A stretch of DNA of 64,000 nt from Psococerastis gibbosa (GCA_963971405.1 OZ020489.1:11470001-11534000); one strand, 5' to 3'. Numbered from the stretch's first letter, positions 12,201 through 24,231 are shown. Program-made: numbers and translations. Notes: generated by a model from the sequence alone, not told the origin.

Positions 12201-12517
12201 TCGCATTATAGATATGTCTTAGGTTTAAAAGTTTGTTTTAAGTGATTGTATGTAAAGACATTGATTTCTTTTAAAATATGTGTATTATAAAATTTGTATA
12301 TCATAAAATGGTTTACATTCGTTTAGCTCATGGTCATTATTGTATTATAGATAAGTCTTAGGCTTAAAAGCTTGTTTTAAGTGATTGTATGAAAAGACAT
12401 TGATTTCTTTTAAAATATGTGTATTATAAAATTTGTATATCATAAAATGGTTTACATTCATTTACAATAGTTGATGTACAATACCAGTTAAAGGTACATA
12501 TTCATATAAGCAGTCGC
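12193..12517 (+). repeat. 139-bp tandem repeat at the element centre, left of gap
   Basis: The segment from GGTCATTAT to TTTACATTC occurs at about 12,193-12,331 and again from 12,332, a period of 139 bp, with GCATTATAGATATG versus GTATTATAGATAAG differences. The scaffold gap begins just after it. Confidence 0.8.
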
Positions 12518-12717
12518 NNNNNNNNNNNNNNNNNNNNNNNNNNNNNNNNNNNNNNNNNNNNNNNNNNNNNNNNNNNNNNNNNNNNNNNNNNNNNNNNNNN
12601 NNNNNNNNNNNNNNNNNNNNNNNNNNNNNNNNNNNNNNNNNNNNNNNNNNNNNNNNNNNNNNNNNNNNNNNNNNNNNNNNNNNNNNNNNNNNNNNNNNNN
12701 NNNNNNNNNNNNNNNNN
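12518..12717. other. Assembly gap, exactly 200 N
   Basis: A run of exactly 200 N suggests a placeholder of unknown real length. It sits at the symmetry axis of the inverted element. Confidence 0.97.
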
Positions 12718-12912
12718 ATCACTTAAAACAAGCTTTTAAGCCTAAGACTTATCTATAATACAATAATGACCATGAGCTAAACGAATGTAAACCATTTTAT
12801 GATATACAAATTTTATAATACACATATTTTAAAAGAAATCAATGTCTTTACATACAATCACTTAAAACAAACTTTTAAACCTAAGACATATCTATAATGC
12901 GATAATGACCCG
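12718..12912 (-). repeat. 139-bp tandem repeat at the element centre, right of gap
   Basis: Reverse complement of the tandem unit left of the gap. The right contig starts inside the second unit (matching about 12,330-12,389), so 12,390-12,517 has no counterpart in the right arm. The gap therefore probably falls in a repeat array. Confidence 0.8.
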
Positions 12913-13397
12913 GGAAACGTTCGGGGATGCTTCATCCTGCATGTAGTATTGTTTCCGGAAATTGAGAAAATGTTCATACAATACAGCAACAACCTTTTTG
13001 TTGAAGTTCGCCTGTAGCGGATGGTATGGATAGCATTCTGAGCCGAGGAATAGTTGCATTTGTCGTACAGCACATTGATCGAAGGCAGTAGCGTCTTTCA
13101 AATATCATCTGCTCGTGCTGCTTGGAAGCCAATAATAGCAAACCGTGGTTTTTCACTTGAAGAAATCATTCGCACAGGGTTTCGCACATGATCAACAGTT
13201 ATTCCATTGAGTTCATAGCATATTTCGGAGAATAAGTGTGCCATAGCATTAGCGCTAAGCCAGTCTTCACCTTGATAAGCAATTGTTGTCACACCTTTTT
13301 CCAGCACACCTTCAATATGCAGTCGGCTTTCACATGGTAGAGTAATAAGTATATCTTGTTGATGGATTGGTATGCGAATTTCATCATTTATCACCAT
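12892..13397 (-). pseudogene. Virus-like structural (capsid-type) protein fragment, right arm
   Basis: Mirror of the left-arm fragment, in pieces 13,098-13,397 and 12,892-13,101. It has an Ala in place of Asp next to IIGFQAARADD and retains CAG where the left arm has a stop. The continuation contains SECYPYHPLQ and KKVVAVLYEHF. Both arms are truncated at the same points. Confidence 0.55.
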
Positions 13398-14347
13398 ACT
13401 TTTGTTTTACAAAGTTATAATGAAATTCGTACTTAACTACCTTGGATAGCTCGAGAACGGTTAGACCAATAAGTATTGGTTTGTTTAGCAAAATATTATT
13501 ATTATTATTATTTTTTTTTTTTTGATCGGACTGCTATTAAATCGTTTGAAAAAATCCTAAAATCTTTAAATGCAGGGGATGAGATAAGTTTGCTAGCTCG
13601 TTTGCCAGTGTTAACTAACTATAATTTTGCGTGATTTCTAACATTCTCCATTGTCTTCCCATACATACTATTAATTTTCAATTTATAAAAATCCTTCTCG
13701 AAATCATTACAAGCTAATTAAAATCGATAAAGGGTCGCATCCAAGCGCTTTGCTTAAAAGCTAAAATTTTAAGTATACATTTTAATTTTAATGCCAATTC
13801 TAAACATTGCTTCAAATTTCGATAATGTATTATATAGTTATGTTTATCGTTTAAGTTGGGAATAAGCATTGAGATGGTGGATGTTAAAGATATATTATTT
13901 TCAGCGAGAAATTCCTTGCAATATGGAGAAATCATGTCTGAAGTTACAACACAATGTTCAGCTGCTAGTGGGTATTCATTATGTAAATCATGTAATTTTT
14001 GTGGATATTCCAAGTCCACATGTAATATGAACCCATCATCGTCCTCATTAGGTGCGAGCATTACATTAAAATTTTTTGATTTCTTCCTCCTCCATCCAGC
14101 GAAACCCACTAATATTTTCAGACAGCTCTGAAGAGCTAGCCCTGGTGCAGTGTACATGTGACAAATTTCGAGGTTATTGTTTTCAAAACATTAGGCTCTA
14201 AAGGCTTCAAAAACATCGCAAAAGAGAAGGGTGTTGTTTAATACATTCAAGTCTTGGTATTCTTCTAAATTCTTTATATCAAAAGCATTCCACACCTTTT
14301 GAGCATGTTCATATTTTTCTTGTGAAATCCACTCTTGAGTTAATTGA

Positions 14348-14386
<39 letters not shown>

Positions 14387-14570
14387 CAATGATTGTAGGT
14401 AAGTGTTCCTCATTAAATTGTGACTCGTGCGTTATATATTCATAGGGGAAGACACCCTTCCTCAACATCAAGTCTAATTTTTCATCCACAAAACATGTTT
14501 TCATAATTTTAAATTTATTTTTATCCGCATCAACAAGATTTTTAACTACTGAATCTAATGAGGAGGCCAT
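13395..14570 (-). pseudogene. Protein-primed family B DNA polymerase fragment, right arm
   Basis: Mirror copy of the left-arm polymerase fragment, with the same missing ends and mostly the same breaks. A poly-A run at about 14,351-14,383 is much longer than its left-arm counterpart. A shorter A-run near 14,070 changes the local frame, so the piece at 13,714-14,157 starts farther upstream than on the left. Differences between arms are concentrated in homopolymers. Confidence 0.8.
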
Positions 14571-14571
14571 A

Positions 14572-14770
14572 AATTGGTAAGTGTCTTAAAAGCATAACTC
14601 TCCAATACTGAAGGCTATATATTCTTCCATAGTTTTAGCTATACTGGACTTGGTGTTGGTCGCAATCTTCAGATCCCCAATCATAACACTACCCTTTTCA
14701 CACATTCTCACATTTACCTATCAGTTCCATTATATAACAGCCTTCCTGAGTTCATAAAAAAAAATCTACA
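14572..14770 (+). pseudogene. Second LINE tail fragment, right arm
   Basis: Mirror of the fragment at 10,340-10,535, equally broken. It ends in a poly-A-like stretch before 14,790. Confidence 0.4.
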
Positions 14771-15129
14771 ACAAAAAAAAAAAATTCATTAGTAAAATTA
14801 GCTTTCATCTGTCCCAAAATCAACTAAGAAATCTTCCAGCAATAGTGCGTTAGCATAACAACCCCGGATTCAACAGAGTGATAAACCATCTTAGTATATG
14901 ATCTTACTTATTTCCTTACTTAGTGATGTTACTTAGAGTCTACATAAAATTAATTATTATCGATAAAGATTTAGCTTAGTTATTATAGTATTAAGGGGTC
15001 CCCAGCACGGGAGAAATCCTTTGGGCCACCCTACCTCATTATATTGGTGTGCATGTATATGTATTATTGAAGGAACGAAATACATTATTCTATTCTTCTA
15101 TTCTATTCTATCTCAGTTTAATACTCCAT

Positions 15130-15780
15130 AATAATTGCAACCTTAATCCATGCACATGTCAGATAATTGCAAAAGCAAATACTATTAAATATTTAGGCGT
15201 TACCATTGATAATCATCTCAAGTGGTATGAACAAATCCTCCTAACATCAAAACGAATTAGAAGAACCTATAACAAATTAAGGATGCTAAGGTGTACACTT
15301 AACGTTGACACTCTGTAAGGTAAGTTTATCATGCTTTAGTCCAATCAATTTTCCAATATAGCATATTAGCCTGGGGTGGTGCTCACTCTTCCCATATATG
15401 CTCCCTAGAAACTGATGTAAGAATAGCCATCAGGGTAGCTATAGGGAAGCCTCGCCGCTACCCTTCAAATCTTCTTTTTCAGGAATTCAATGCCCTCCCA
15501 TTGCCATTGCTATGTGCAAAACAACTTCTACTTTTTCGATTTAAAAAGGGCAAAAACCATTCTTGGGCAAGGTGATTTCCTCCATCATAACATTAATACC
15601 AGACTTGGTACCGGACGCAACCTAAAAACTTTGAAACCGAATACGGAACACTTTATGCATTCGCATATTATGTATAAGTCTATTCCATTGTACAATTCCC
15701 TACCGGACAACATAAAGGACTCCGTCAGCATAACAAGTTTCAAGACACATAAAATACCTAATTTCTTCCAACCCCAATAA
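15130..15780 (+). pseudogene. LINE reverse transcriptase C-terminal remnant, right arm
   Basis: Mirror of the left-arm LINE remnant. The KYLGVTIDNHLKW segment is at about 15,187-15,225 and the tail with LYNSLPDNIKD is at about 15,490-15,780. It differs from the left copy at a few residues (for example KRAKT here, KSAKT on the left). Confidence 0.75.
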
Positions 15781-16740
15781 CATCACGTCCCTACTTAGCA
15801 ACTAGACTTAATGAAAATTGGGATACATACTGTAAAGTGGATGTTCTCTCAGTGTCGATTGTCAACCAATATTTTATTATTAGCCTACATTACTTCAGTT
15901 ATCTGCCTGCACAATTGTTTTTCTATTAACGTTTAAAAATTTTTTTTTTTACTTAATTCGTACATTTTTTCTTTACTTGTATTTGCAATTGTAATGTTCA
16001 CTTTTGCTTTTAAAGGCCCCCCCCCCCCCTACCATTTTTAATATTGTAAATGTTGTTTGTTTATTTGTTGATATTTTATTGTGGAGTCATCAGTGAGGAG
16101 AAGTTGTTCGTTTTTAGCACGAAACCATGCTTCAGTATAGTTTTTATCATTGCCGGGTGCAACTGATGCAAAAACAAAAATCACTTAGCTTACAATGGAC
16201 CCCCTGGTGTGATGGGTGTACTGAATGCACCTGGTGATTCTCAACAGGTTTGAATCTGCACACGGTTATCTGTTTACTAAATCAATACTTCCCTTAAACC
16301 TGTGCGTTGGATAGATTTATTAATTGCCCAGCACGGGACTTATCCTTTATACCATTTAATCACTTTAAAAAGTTTTATGTTTTCAGTTGTAATTGAATCA
16401 ACCTCACCTTCCATATTATGTAAATATACAACGGGATCATGACGTATGGTTATGTTTTTATAATTGTATTATTTTACAACACCATCTAGAGCTATAGATG
16501 TTTGCATACAAAGTTCCCCTCGTTAGATAGTGCTCCTCCGCTCATAATTGTGCAATTATTATTATGATCAGTAAAATCTTCCCTCATAAACAATGTCTTT
16601 ACATACAATCACTTAAAACAAACTTTTAAACCTAAGACATATCTATAATGCGATAATGACCATGCTTCAACCTAAGTGTTGGATAGATTTACGAAAACAA
16701 AAATCACTTTAGCTTACAATGGACTGTCAGCGAGGGGTAG
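15781..16740. other. Non-coding arm sequence, right
   Basis: Mirror of 8,346-9,310. It includes the ~70-bp repeated segment at about 16,592-16,663 and a C-tract at about 16,018. No supported coding sequence. Confidence 0.5.
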
Positions 16741-16744
16741 ATTT

Positions 16745-17030
16745 ATTAATGGCTTGTTTGTGGCTAACTCAACCTATCCTTACCCAATGTAACCTAATCT
16801 AACCTATCCTAATTCAATGTAACCTAACTTAACATCATATTTATTTGATATAAAAATATTTTTGTTAAAAAAAATGATGAATTTAATCTAGGTAAACAGC
16901 TAACCTAACCCAATGTAACCTAATCTGGCCTATCCTAATCCAATGTAACCTACCCTAACTTGATATAAAAATTTAACCTAGCCTAATATTATAACTTAAC
17001 CTGTCCTAGCCCAATGTAACTAAATCTAAC
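16745..17030 (-). repeat. CCTAA-rich stretch, right arm
   Basis: Reverse-complement copy of the left-arm stretch, with CCTAATCCAATGTAACCTA-type units. It is not a canonical telomere array. Confidence 0.6.
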
Positions 17031-17289
17031 ATAGAAAACACGACTGCCTGGTATATTGCACACCCATTGTGAGAAACTGAGACTTAGTTGGGATTATTGA
17101 AAATTCATTTTTATAAACATGGCTGGTGGGTATATTGAACACCTATTGTGGGATTAATACATTTCTTTTAAGATACTGAGTGCAACGCCGAGTCCCACCC
17201 TTACCGTCTATCATTCGTGGGTAGTCCACTGTTTCAAATTAGGTAATTAATATGTGCATTATTCAATGGCGCTCACCTTCACTGGTCTA

Positions 17290-17938
17290 TCTATCCCTGT
17301 CTCCCATTAGCTCAAGCGTGTTCGTCGATGTAAATGTAGCTGATAAAAAATTAATAAGAAAAAACTTATATTAATTTATTTTAAGGTTTTTAAATACTAT
17401 GGGTGTCTATATTTAGCTTATCTTTACTCAATGTAGTGTACTAAACATTATGCATTAGCTCAAGCGTGTTCATCGATGTAAATGTAGCTGATAAAAAAAA
17501 TTAATAAGAAAAAACTTATATTAACTTATTTTAAGGTTTTTAAATACTATGGGTGTCTATATTTAGCTTATCTTTACTCAATGTAGTGTACTAAACATTA
17601 TGCATTAGGTCAAGCGTGTTCATCGATGTAAATATTGCTGATAAAAATTAATAAGAAAAAACTTATATTAATTTATTTAACGGTCTTCAAATACTATGGG
17701 TGTCTATATTTAGCTTATGTTTACTTAATGTAGTGTACTTAACATTATTAATTAGCACAATCGTGTTCACCGATGTAAATTTATCTGATAAAAAATAATT
17801 AAGAAAAAAACTTATATTAATTTATTTTACGGTCTTTAAATACTATGGGTGTCTATATTTAGCTTATGTTTACTTATTGTAGTGTACTAAACATTATGCA
17901 TTAGCTCAAGCGTGTTCATCGATGTAAATATAGCTGAT
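17290..17938 (+). repeat. Diverged satellite monomers inside the element, right arm
   Basis: Mirror copy of the left-arm satellite block. The landmark TTCATCGATGTAAAT recurs at about 17,321 (as TTCGTCGATG), 17,469 and 17,619, giving a 148-150-bp period compared with 166 bp in the main array. Here it reads on the plus strand. Confidence 0.85.
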
Positions 17939-17939
17939 A

Positions 17940-18624
17940 AAAAAAAAAAAAATCTACCCCTCGCGGACAGTCCATTGTAAGCTAATGTGATGGGATAGCT
18001 CGACGGGGGAGGGGGTGGGGTAAGTCCCAGCACCTCAGACCACCCACGAGGGGTAGATGGGGCCCACGAAGAAGAAAGAAGAAGAAAGAAATGTTTTAAT
18101 TCAATTAACACCATAAAAAAAATAAATCAAAATATAACTCTGTATCTCACAAATTAGTAATTATAAGAAAAAAAAAACAAAAAAACAAGGGCCATAGAAA
18201 GACCACCCACGGGTCTCGACGGGGGTGGGGTAAGTCCCAGCACCTCAGACCACCCACGAGGGGTAGATGGGACCCACGAAGAAGAAAGAAGAAGAAAGAA
18301 ATGTTTTAATTCAATTAACACCATAAAAAAAATAAAAAAATAAAAAATAAAAAAAAATAAAAAAAAAAAAAAAAAAAAAATTAGTAATTATAAGAAAAAA
18401 AAAACAATCATAGTGCCATAGAAAGACCACCCACGGGTCTCGACGGGGGGGGGGGGGTAAGTCCCAGCACCTCAGACCACCCACGAGGGGTAGATGGAAT
18501 AGCTCGACGGGGGGTGGGGTAAGTCCCAGCACCTCAGACCACCCACGAGGGGTAGCATGATGGGTAGATGGGGTAGCTCGACGGGGGGTGGGGTAAGTCC
18601 CAGAAACCCCCTTTCTATACTACT
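17940..18624 (-). repeat. GC-rich subterminal tandem repeats, right arm
   Basis: Mirror of the left-arm subterminal block: repeated GGGGTAAGTCCCAGCACC, CAGACCACCCACGAGG and GATAGCTCGACGGGG units. The GAAGAAAGAAGAAGAAAG/poly-A segment occurs twice here (about 18,070-18,190 and 18,280-18,410). Copy number differs slightly from the left arm, so the termini have evolved or been assembled separately. Confidence 0.8.
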
Positions 18625-19169
18625 CAGAGGTTGTGTTAAATGATCTGAAGTGTCGGGACAGGAGGGAGTGGAGGAGGCTCACATATCACACCCTGGCTTA
18701 CGGAGCTGATTAAATAATGATAGTGATAATAAATGAGTTTGAACCCTCATGTGGGTAGCATTTAGCCTATACATGGGGGCGATTACTCGTCTTACCCACA
18801 ACTAGTTTCAATTTTTCAATGTTTCAAATTTCATTTAAACTCTGGAAGAAAAGAAGGCACTTTGGCAACCCTGATACTGGAGGGTATACAGACTGAGGCA
18901 TTTTCTTAACAAATAGACAAGAGGACAGATTCGGCAAGATGCAACAGAGGTAATAGGCCTCTAAAAAATTTTTCGTTGTACGTATTTGAAAAAAAAGTAA
19001 ATGTTTGCCTATCTCATGCTCATCAAATGCTGCAGGACCATGACCTCGTAGGCAGCTTACATAGTGCACTCTGTTCATTGGTTCTTCCACACATATATTT
19101 TGCATCTAGTATAAACCGTACTTGGTAAAACTTACGAGCTACTGTACTATTGATGATACAACAATTTAA
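18625..19169. other. No gene recognised
   Basis: Low-copy-looking sequence between the inverted element and the first paralogous repeat. A minus-strand ORF at 18,824-19,105 shows no recognisable domain. Confidence 0.4.
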
Positions 19170-21780
19170 AAAAACTTCAGGGAAGTACACCCCCCCCCCC
19201 TCCCCAAACTGCAGATATACCCCATCCTAATACTGATTATTATTTGTGAATTTTTGGTCACCCTACGCAAGTGTCCCCGCCTTTGGCTGCCTCAAGTGGG
19301 CTATAAGCTATCTGGACCTCAAAGCACTCTGATTGGTAGGAAACTTACGATATATAAGAGGGAAATTCTAACCGATCCCACATCATGTCTAACACGATCC
19401 AAGTTGTCCGTGTCATACGCATATTCTACGTCTAATCAGCACCCTCAGGGTTCAACAGTTTTAAAAGTTAAGCTCTTCATTCTCAACGTGCTCAATCTAA
19501 TGTCCCTTACGGGCTACTCTACTATTGATGATTAGATTCAGCTCTGTAACGACTTAATACATCGGCGGCATTCGTGCGGTACAGCCCCCTCTGTACGTCA
19601 GTACACCAGTTGCAGATCAATTCCCTAAGGCGCATGATATAGTTTCCTATAATGTGTTTTCCAGAAGAGGAATCTTCACAACCTGAGCTCTGGCAACGTA
19701 AAAGCTACTCAAACGTTAAGTTCTTGTTATCAGCGACGAATAGAAGACAATCATATGCATGCATTCACATGGTTATCGCACAATATTTGCCTCAGATCCC
19801 AAGCAACGACTACTGTTCAAATTGAGTTTGGAATGGAGTGAGGGACTGAAGTTTCATATTGGAATTTCCCTAAACACCAGTGGACTGACCAGTGCCATGG
19901 TCATTGGGCAGCACAACGGTGGATTTAAGGACTAACAATTAGGTGTTGAGTTGCATGGCGGGCGACCGATAGTAGCTGAGTCCAAGACAAGAATAGCCTT
20001 AAGTGCTCAGAACACATCAGGAATGCCTACCCGACAGATGAGCGGGGATGAGCTCTGGATTGAGAACTTTCAGTGGGTGTCGCTGTTTAGAAAGGCATAT
20101 GATGCAATGACAGTGCATGGACCGAAGTCAGGCAGCTAGGTGTCTCAACCCTACAAATCACATTCACTTTACTTCACCAAATACCTAATTCAAGCCTAAG
20201 CACTACACAATGTATTTTCTTCATCTCCTCTTCTTTCTTTCCACTTCACAGACACTTCACCGACCCTCAAAAGACACCCAGCTGCCCAAAGGCATCCATA
20301 TTTCTACTGTCAAAGTTTTGGATCTTATAAAATGCGACCGTTTTGGGCTCCCATCCAGTAGCCCTAGCGTGGCTTACAATGTTAATTTAGCAGCGTTGTT
20401 GAAAATTTGAACATAGCAGAACAGAATAACTATGATGGGATTGAGAAGGCAGGACGTGGCGTTTAATAAAAAGCTGCTGCAATCTAGAAATACGGAATAC
20501 CTCCTTCTACTTACAAAGTGTGATCTATAGGCTTAATATTGGACTTGGACTTGGACTGTATAAGTGAAAGGAAGAACTTACTGTCAAATAGAGGCTTGAG
20601 ATGAAGTGCTAAGAAAGAATCTTATGGGCAGTCAGCAGTGATAGCCGGATGGATTGCACATAAAAATATAAAATGCCGAGCTAGAGGGGCGGATGTACGG
20701 TAATCATAGAGGGGGATTGATGAAAAGGGAGGGATAGAACAAGATACCAGGACCAAGACGTGGAGTACCAACTTACAAGAGTAAAACTTTAACAAGATAC
20801 TAAATAAACATGGTAGGTCATGGTAGGACAGCAGTCCATCGTCCTTCTTTTGTCGTGCGTTCTCTTTGAATACGAGTATATTTCTTGTACTCAGCAGCAA
20901 TGGTTACTACGCTATACAACTCATACACTATACTGTCTTATCGCAATAATCCACTCCAAACACCTCGTCGCATTCGAAACCGAAGTTAAACTAGCCTTTG
21001 AAGAACTTAGAGGCTGACCGATACTCATTTTGCGAAGCAATCTTTTGGAAAACAAAAGAGTAGAAGCCCCAGCCCATTAAGAAGATGACCTTGCCTGGCA
21101 TACATCACGAACTGTACGCAACAGCAACCAATGAACCAAATCGGTACTGAAGCTATCGAACCTTACTAATAATAGACAGTAGCTCTGGGCGCAAGAGATT
21201 CAGTAAATCGTGAACATTAGCGCAGTCTTCAAGTCTGCTGTAGCCTAAGGAATGTTGAAGAGACGTGAAATATGCATCGACGCAAAAGAACATCTAGACT
21301 GTGTAAGACAGGGGTTCCCAAACTTTTTTGTCAGTGGCTCATTAGATTATTTTATGACATTTTGTGGACCACCATGGCTGTGACAGAAAAATCGTCAAAT
21401 TCTAGGACCAAGATCAATTAGTTTGTGCCTAAATTTAGCCTACGTTCTAATATTTGATTAAATATTTGGGACTGACATCGGTTAGATTTTATATTTCAGT
21501 GTCAAACTTACTGTATTTTACTTCTAATTTTTAATAACTCAGCTGTTTTATTTTCTTATTTCTTACTTTGTTCCATGGACGACCTGATATACTGTATGTT
21601 TGTGGACCACCGATGGTCCATGCACCACAGTTTGGGAACCCCTGATGTAAGACATTACCCATTTCAAGTTTCCTACTAAACTAGGTGTCTGAGGTCCTTC
21701 TGCCGAAAATTCGATATAATAGTGTTCCTGACACAGCGCCGGCGCGTGAATATTGTTAGCTCGTGCAACGAGATCATTGC
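19170..21780 (+). repeat. Paralogous repeat, copy 1 (~2.3 kb without insertion)
   Basis: This shares long stretches with 29,140-32,030: GTGAATTTTTGGTCACCCTA, GGGCTATAAGCTAT, GTTTTCCAGAAGAGGAATC, CAGCGACGAATAGAAGACAA, GGAATTTCCCTAAACAC, CCCAGCCCATTAAGAAGATG and others, in the same order and strand. No long ORF is conserved between the copies. It may be an unclassified transposon or a segmental duplication. It carries a hAT-type insertion (21,309-21,645) missing from copy 2. Confidence 0.8.
21309..21645. mobile_element. Non-autonomous hAT-type element (~336 bp)
   Basis: The termini CAGGGGTTCCCAAACT and AGTTTGGGAACCCCTG are inverted and typical of hAT elements. The flanks are TGTAAGAC on both sides (21,302-21,309 and 21,646-21,653), an 8-bp duplication, although the exact border is ambiguous by one base. 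The paralogous site near 31,882 has a single TGTAAGAC and no insert. Confidence 0.85.
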
Positions 21781-22354
21781 TTGTTTTAAGTATTTGCATA
21801 CAGAAATTAAAATGTAAAGGAACATGGTGGAATGTTATCAGTTTAAAAAGAAATCGGGAGACATTCAATGTCACAGAATGTCACATTGGGAATGTAGTCG
21901 GTGTCAGCAAAAGCTGTAGATGTGTTTATCTCAAAACGACGATATGCAAGTTAACACCTTTATATAACTTGTGTCTTCAATTAGGCTAAATTCAGTTTAA
22001 ACCATTGACCAAACGCATATCCATGGCAAATGTAGTTAAAACGCTAAATGCGAATTACAATAACAACTAAAAAAATACAATGTGTAAACAAAATTTCGAC
22101 TTGGGCTTATACATTTTCATTTCTAATGAACAATGACTTCACCTTGGGATATGGTATAGCCTAGTAATGTCACATAGGATCAACAATGTAATTCACGAGT
22201 GGATGAAGGCAATATTAATTTTAAGTGGATTATATATTTCAATAATGATAGTTAACACCATCTTCTCGTGTATTAAATTATTGCATTGAGTATTTATTAC
22301 AATTATCAAGGCAAGCGAAAATGTAGGCTCACAATTTCATGCAGTATGAAGAAC
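21781..22354. other. No gene recognised
   Basis: AT-rich sequence without supported coding potential or clear repeat structure. Confidence 0.4.
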
Positions 22355-22634
22355 CAGGGGCGCCGGGTTTTGAAAATTCGAGTAGCGCAAAGCTAGCCGA
22401 AATTAGCTACCGCAGGCATCAGACCAGGCAAAACGACACTGAGCAGATATTAACCCCATCCAAATGTTTTGATAGTTTTGATCAGAATCAATTTTCTGTT
22501 TAAAAAAAAAAATATTCAATACTATTAAGATTGCTTATTTACAAAATACCTAGGTATTATAATTATTGGTAAGAAGTCAGGATTAAAAAGCCATTGATAG
22601 TAAAAAGCGCATATTTTCCTTATGGGGCAAAATA

Positions 22635-24231
22635 CTACCCTGATTCAAAAAGGTTGGACCACCTCAATTCACAATGCATTTCAATTTTTATCTCTGTTAA
22701 TACAAATTGTAAGTCGCTGAGTTTACTCTGGAAATTAGCCAGATACTCCCTTAATGACATTTGATCAATTCAATTTAGATCCGTTAGTTTTTCATCGATT
22801 CCTCGACACTTTCGAGAGAAGGTGCATAATTAACCGAATCAAAAATCTTGGACCACTTAGCGTTATTCTTTCCGTGAACATCCAGGCAAGCTTGAAAAAA
22901 AAAATGCACATTGCTTACATGCAGTGTGCAGACATATTTTCAAAACATCAGACACGTTATTTTTCCCCATCTGCATTTTATCATTGAGGAATGGTAAGAG
23001 GACCTGCTGTAGCGAAGAGCGTTCAGAAACTGATAATTTTCCATCATCAAACAAGAAAAAGTGAGACAGAGATAAAGAGAATCCTCCAATTATCAAAGCC
23101 TACCGTCCACAATATTTTTGGTACGCTGTGCAAACGCCAAGACCACTGATCCGGGGGAAAGCGACGAGGCGGCCACGCAAGACGTCTAGTTGCCAGGACA
23201 GGGAATTCGTAAAAATCATTAAAGCCAAACGCATAACTGCTCTAGAGCTCAAGGAAGCTTGGAACTAATCAACATTGTCCAATAGCCCAGGTTCTGAGAG
23301 TACTACAGTTAGACGAATCCATTCTGCCCGCTATGGTTTTTACACTGCCACGGCGAACCCCCTATTGACACCTGTACAGATAAAGAGGAGATTTGCTTGG
23401 GCAAGAGAGAGGGTGAATTGGACTGAACAGGGCTGGAAAAAGATCATTTGTAGCGATGAGGCCTGATTTCAACTAACTTTGGATTCTGCTGGACCTAAGC
23501 GCGTAGTGCGAATATCTGACGAGAAAATCAAGCCCCACTGTATCAAGAAAACCGTGAAGTTTGGGTGTATGAGTGCATCAGGAACAGGTGTATTTTTTAT
23601 TTTGTTGAGGGTACTGTTAATGGGTAGACGTACATTAACATTTTGGAGGACAGTTTGAAGCCTTCCCTTACAAAGATGGTGTCGAATGGGAATTTTATAT
23701 TTCAGCCAGACCGTGCAACTTGCCATACCGGCCGAATCGCTAAGGCATGGTTTCAAAATAATGATATTAAACCTCTCCTATGGCCTTCAAGCAGCCCCTG
23801 GTCTTTCCCCAATCGAAAATATTTGGGGAAAAATGAAGAAGAAGTTGAGAACCCCTCTTGTACGGACAAAGGACGAACTGAGGACCATTTTATAAGAAAT
23901 TTGGGATTCGTTCACTGCAGATGATTGTGTCGCTCTTGTATCTTCCATGCCCCGTTGCATTAAGGCAGTTATTAATGCAAAAGACACTATAACAAAATAT
24001 TGAAAACGTAGTGGTCCAGGTTTTTTGAATTGATGATTTCAGCATATGTTTGAGCAAAGCTATCTTGTCAGATAGGTTTTAAACCTAATAAGGAGAATTT
24101 TTCTCATTTGATTGAGGAATAGTTAGGCTACTTTCTATATTAAAATAAATGATATATTATTCGAATTGACAGAGATAGAAACTGAAATGCATCGTGAATA
24201 AGGGTGGTCCAACCTTTTTGAATCAGGGTTG
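22635..24231 (+). mobile_element. Tc1-like DNA transposon (defective, ~1.6 kb)
   Basis: Inverted ends CTACCCTGATTCAAAAAGG and CCTTTTTGAATCAGGGTTG flank the element. TA lies on both sides (22,633-22,634 and 24,232-24,233), the expected target duplication of the Tc1/mariner superfamily. Similarity of the ends continues inward through GGTTGGACCACC and into the TGCATTTCA/TCTCTGT area. The transposase inside is broken. Confidence 0.9.
22991..24003 (+). pseudogene. Tc1-family transposase, broken
   Basis: Reading starts at ATG 22,991 with a helix-turn-helix-like segment (KRILQLSKPTVHNIF). It continues in several frames through WARERVNWTEQGW and CSDEA (first catalytic Asp, near 23,455), QPDRATCH (second Asp, near 23,706) and SPIENIWGKMKKKL (catalytic Glu, near 23,815). 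It ends at a TGA at 24,001. Order and spacing fit a DD34E-type DDE transposase, a cut-and-paste enzyme. At least four stops or frame shifts make it inactive, including a stop directly after CSDEA. Confidence 0.85.

Larger units (their letters stand above)
6341..18624. mobile_element. Giant inverted-repeat element, defective Polinton/adintovirus-like
   Basis: The two ends are exact inverted copies (AGTAGTATAGAAAGGG at 6,341; CCCTTTCTATACTACT ending 18,624). Nearly everything between is mirrored around the N gap, so the arms are about 6.2 and 5.9 kb. Each arm carries a fragment of a protein-primed family B DNA polymerase and a fragment of a virus-like structural protein. Such polymerases are the hallmark of Polinton/Maverick elements and adintoviruses. 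A normal Polinton has one polymerase gene and short terminal repeats, so this is either an element with extreme terminal repeats, an inverted duplication, or two copies joined at a scaffold gap. No matching target-site duplication is seen (TAGCTA to the left, CAGAGG to the right). Integrase, protease and ATPase genes are not visible. If present they would have to lie in the gap. Confidence 0.7.

Noticed and set aside
12462..12722. ORF spanning the N gap
   Set aside because: Almost all of it is unknown sequence.
23275..23924. Separate small genes in the Tc1-like element
   Set aside because: The ORFs are pieces of one broken transposase in different frames.
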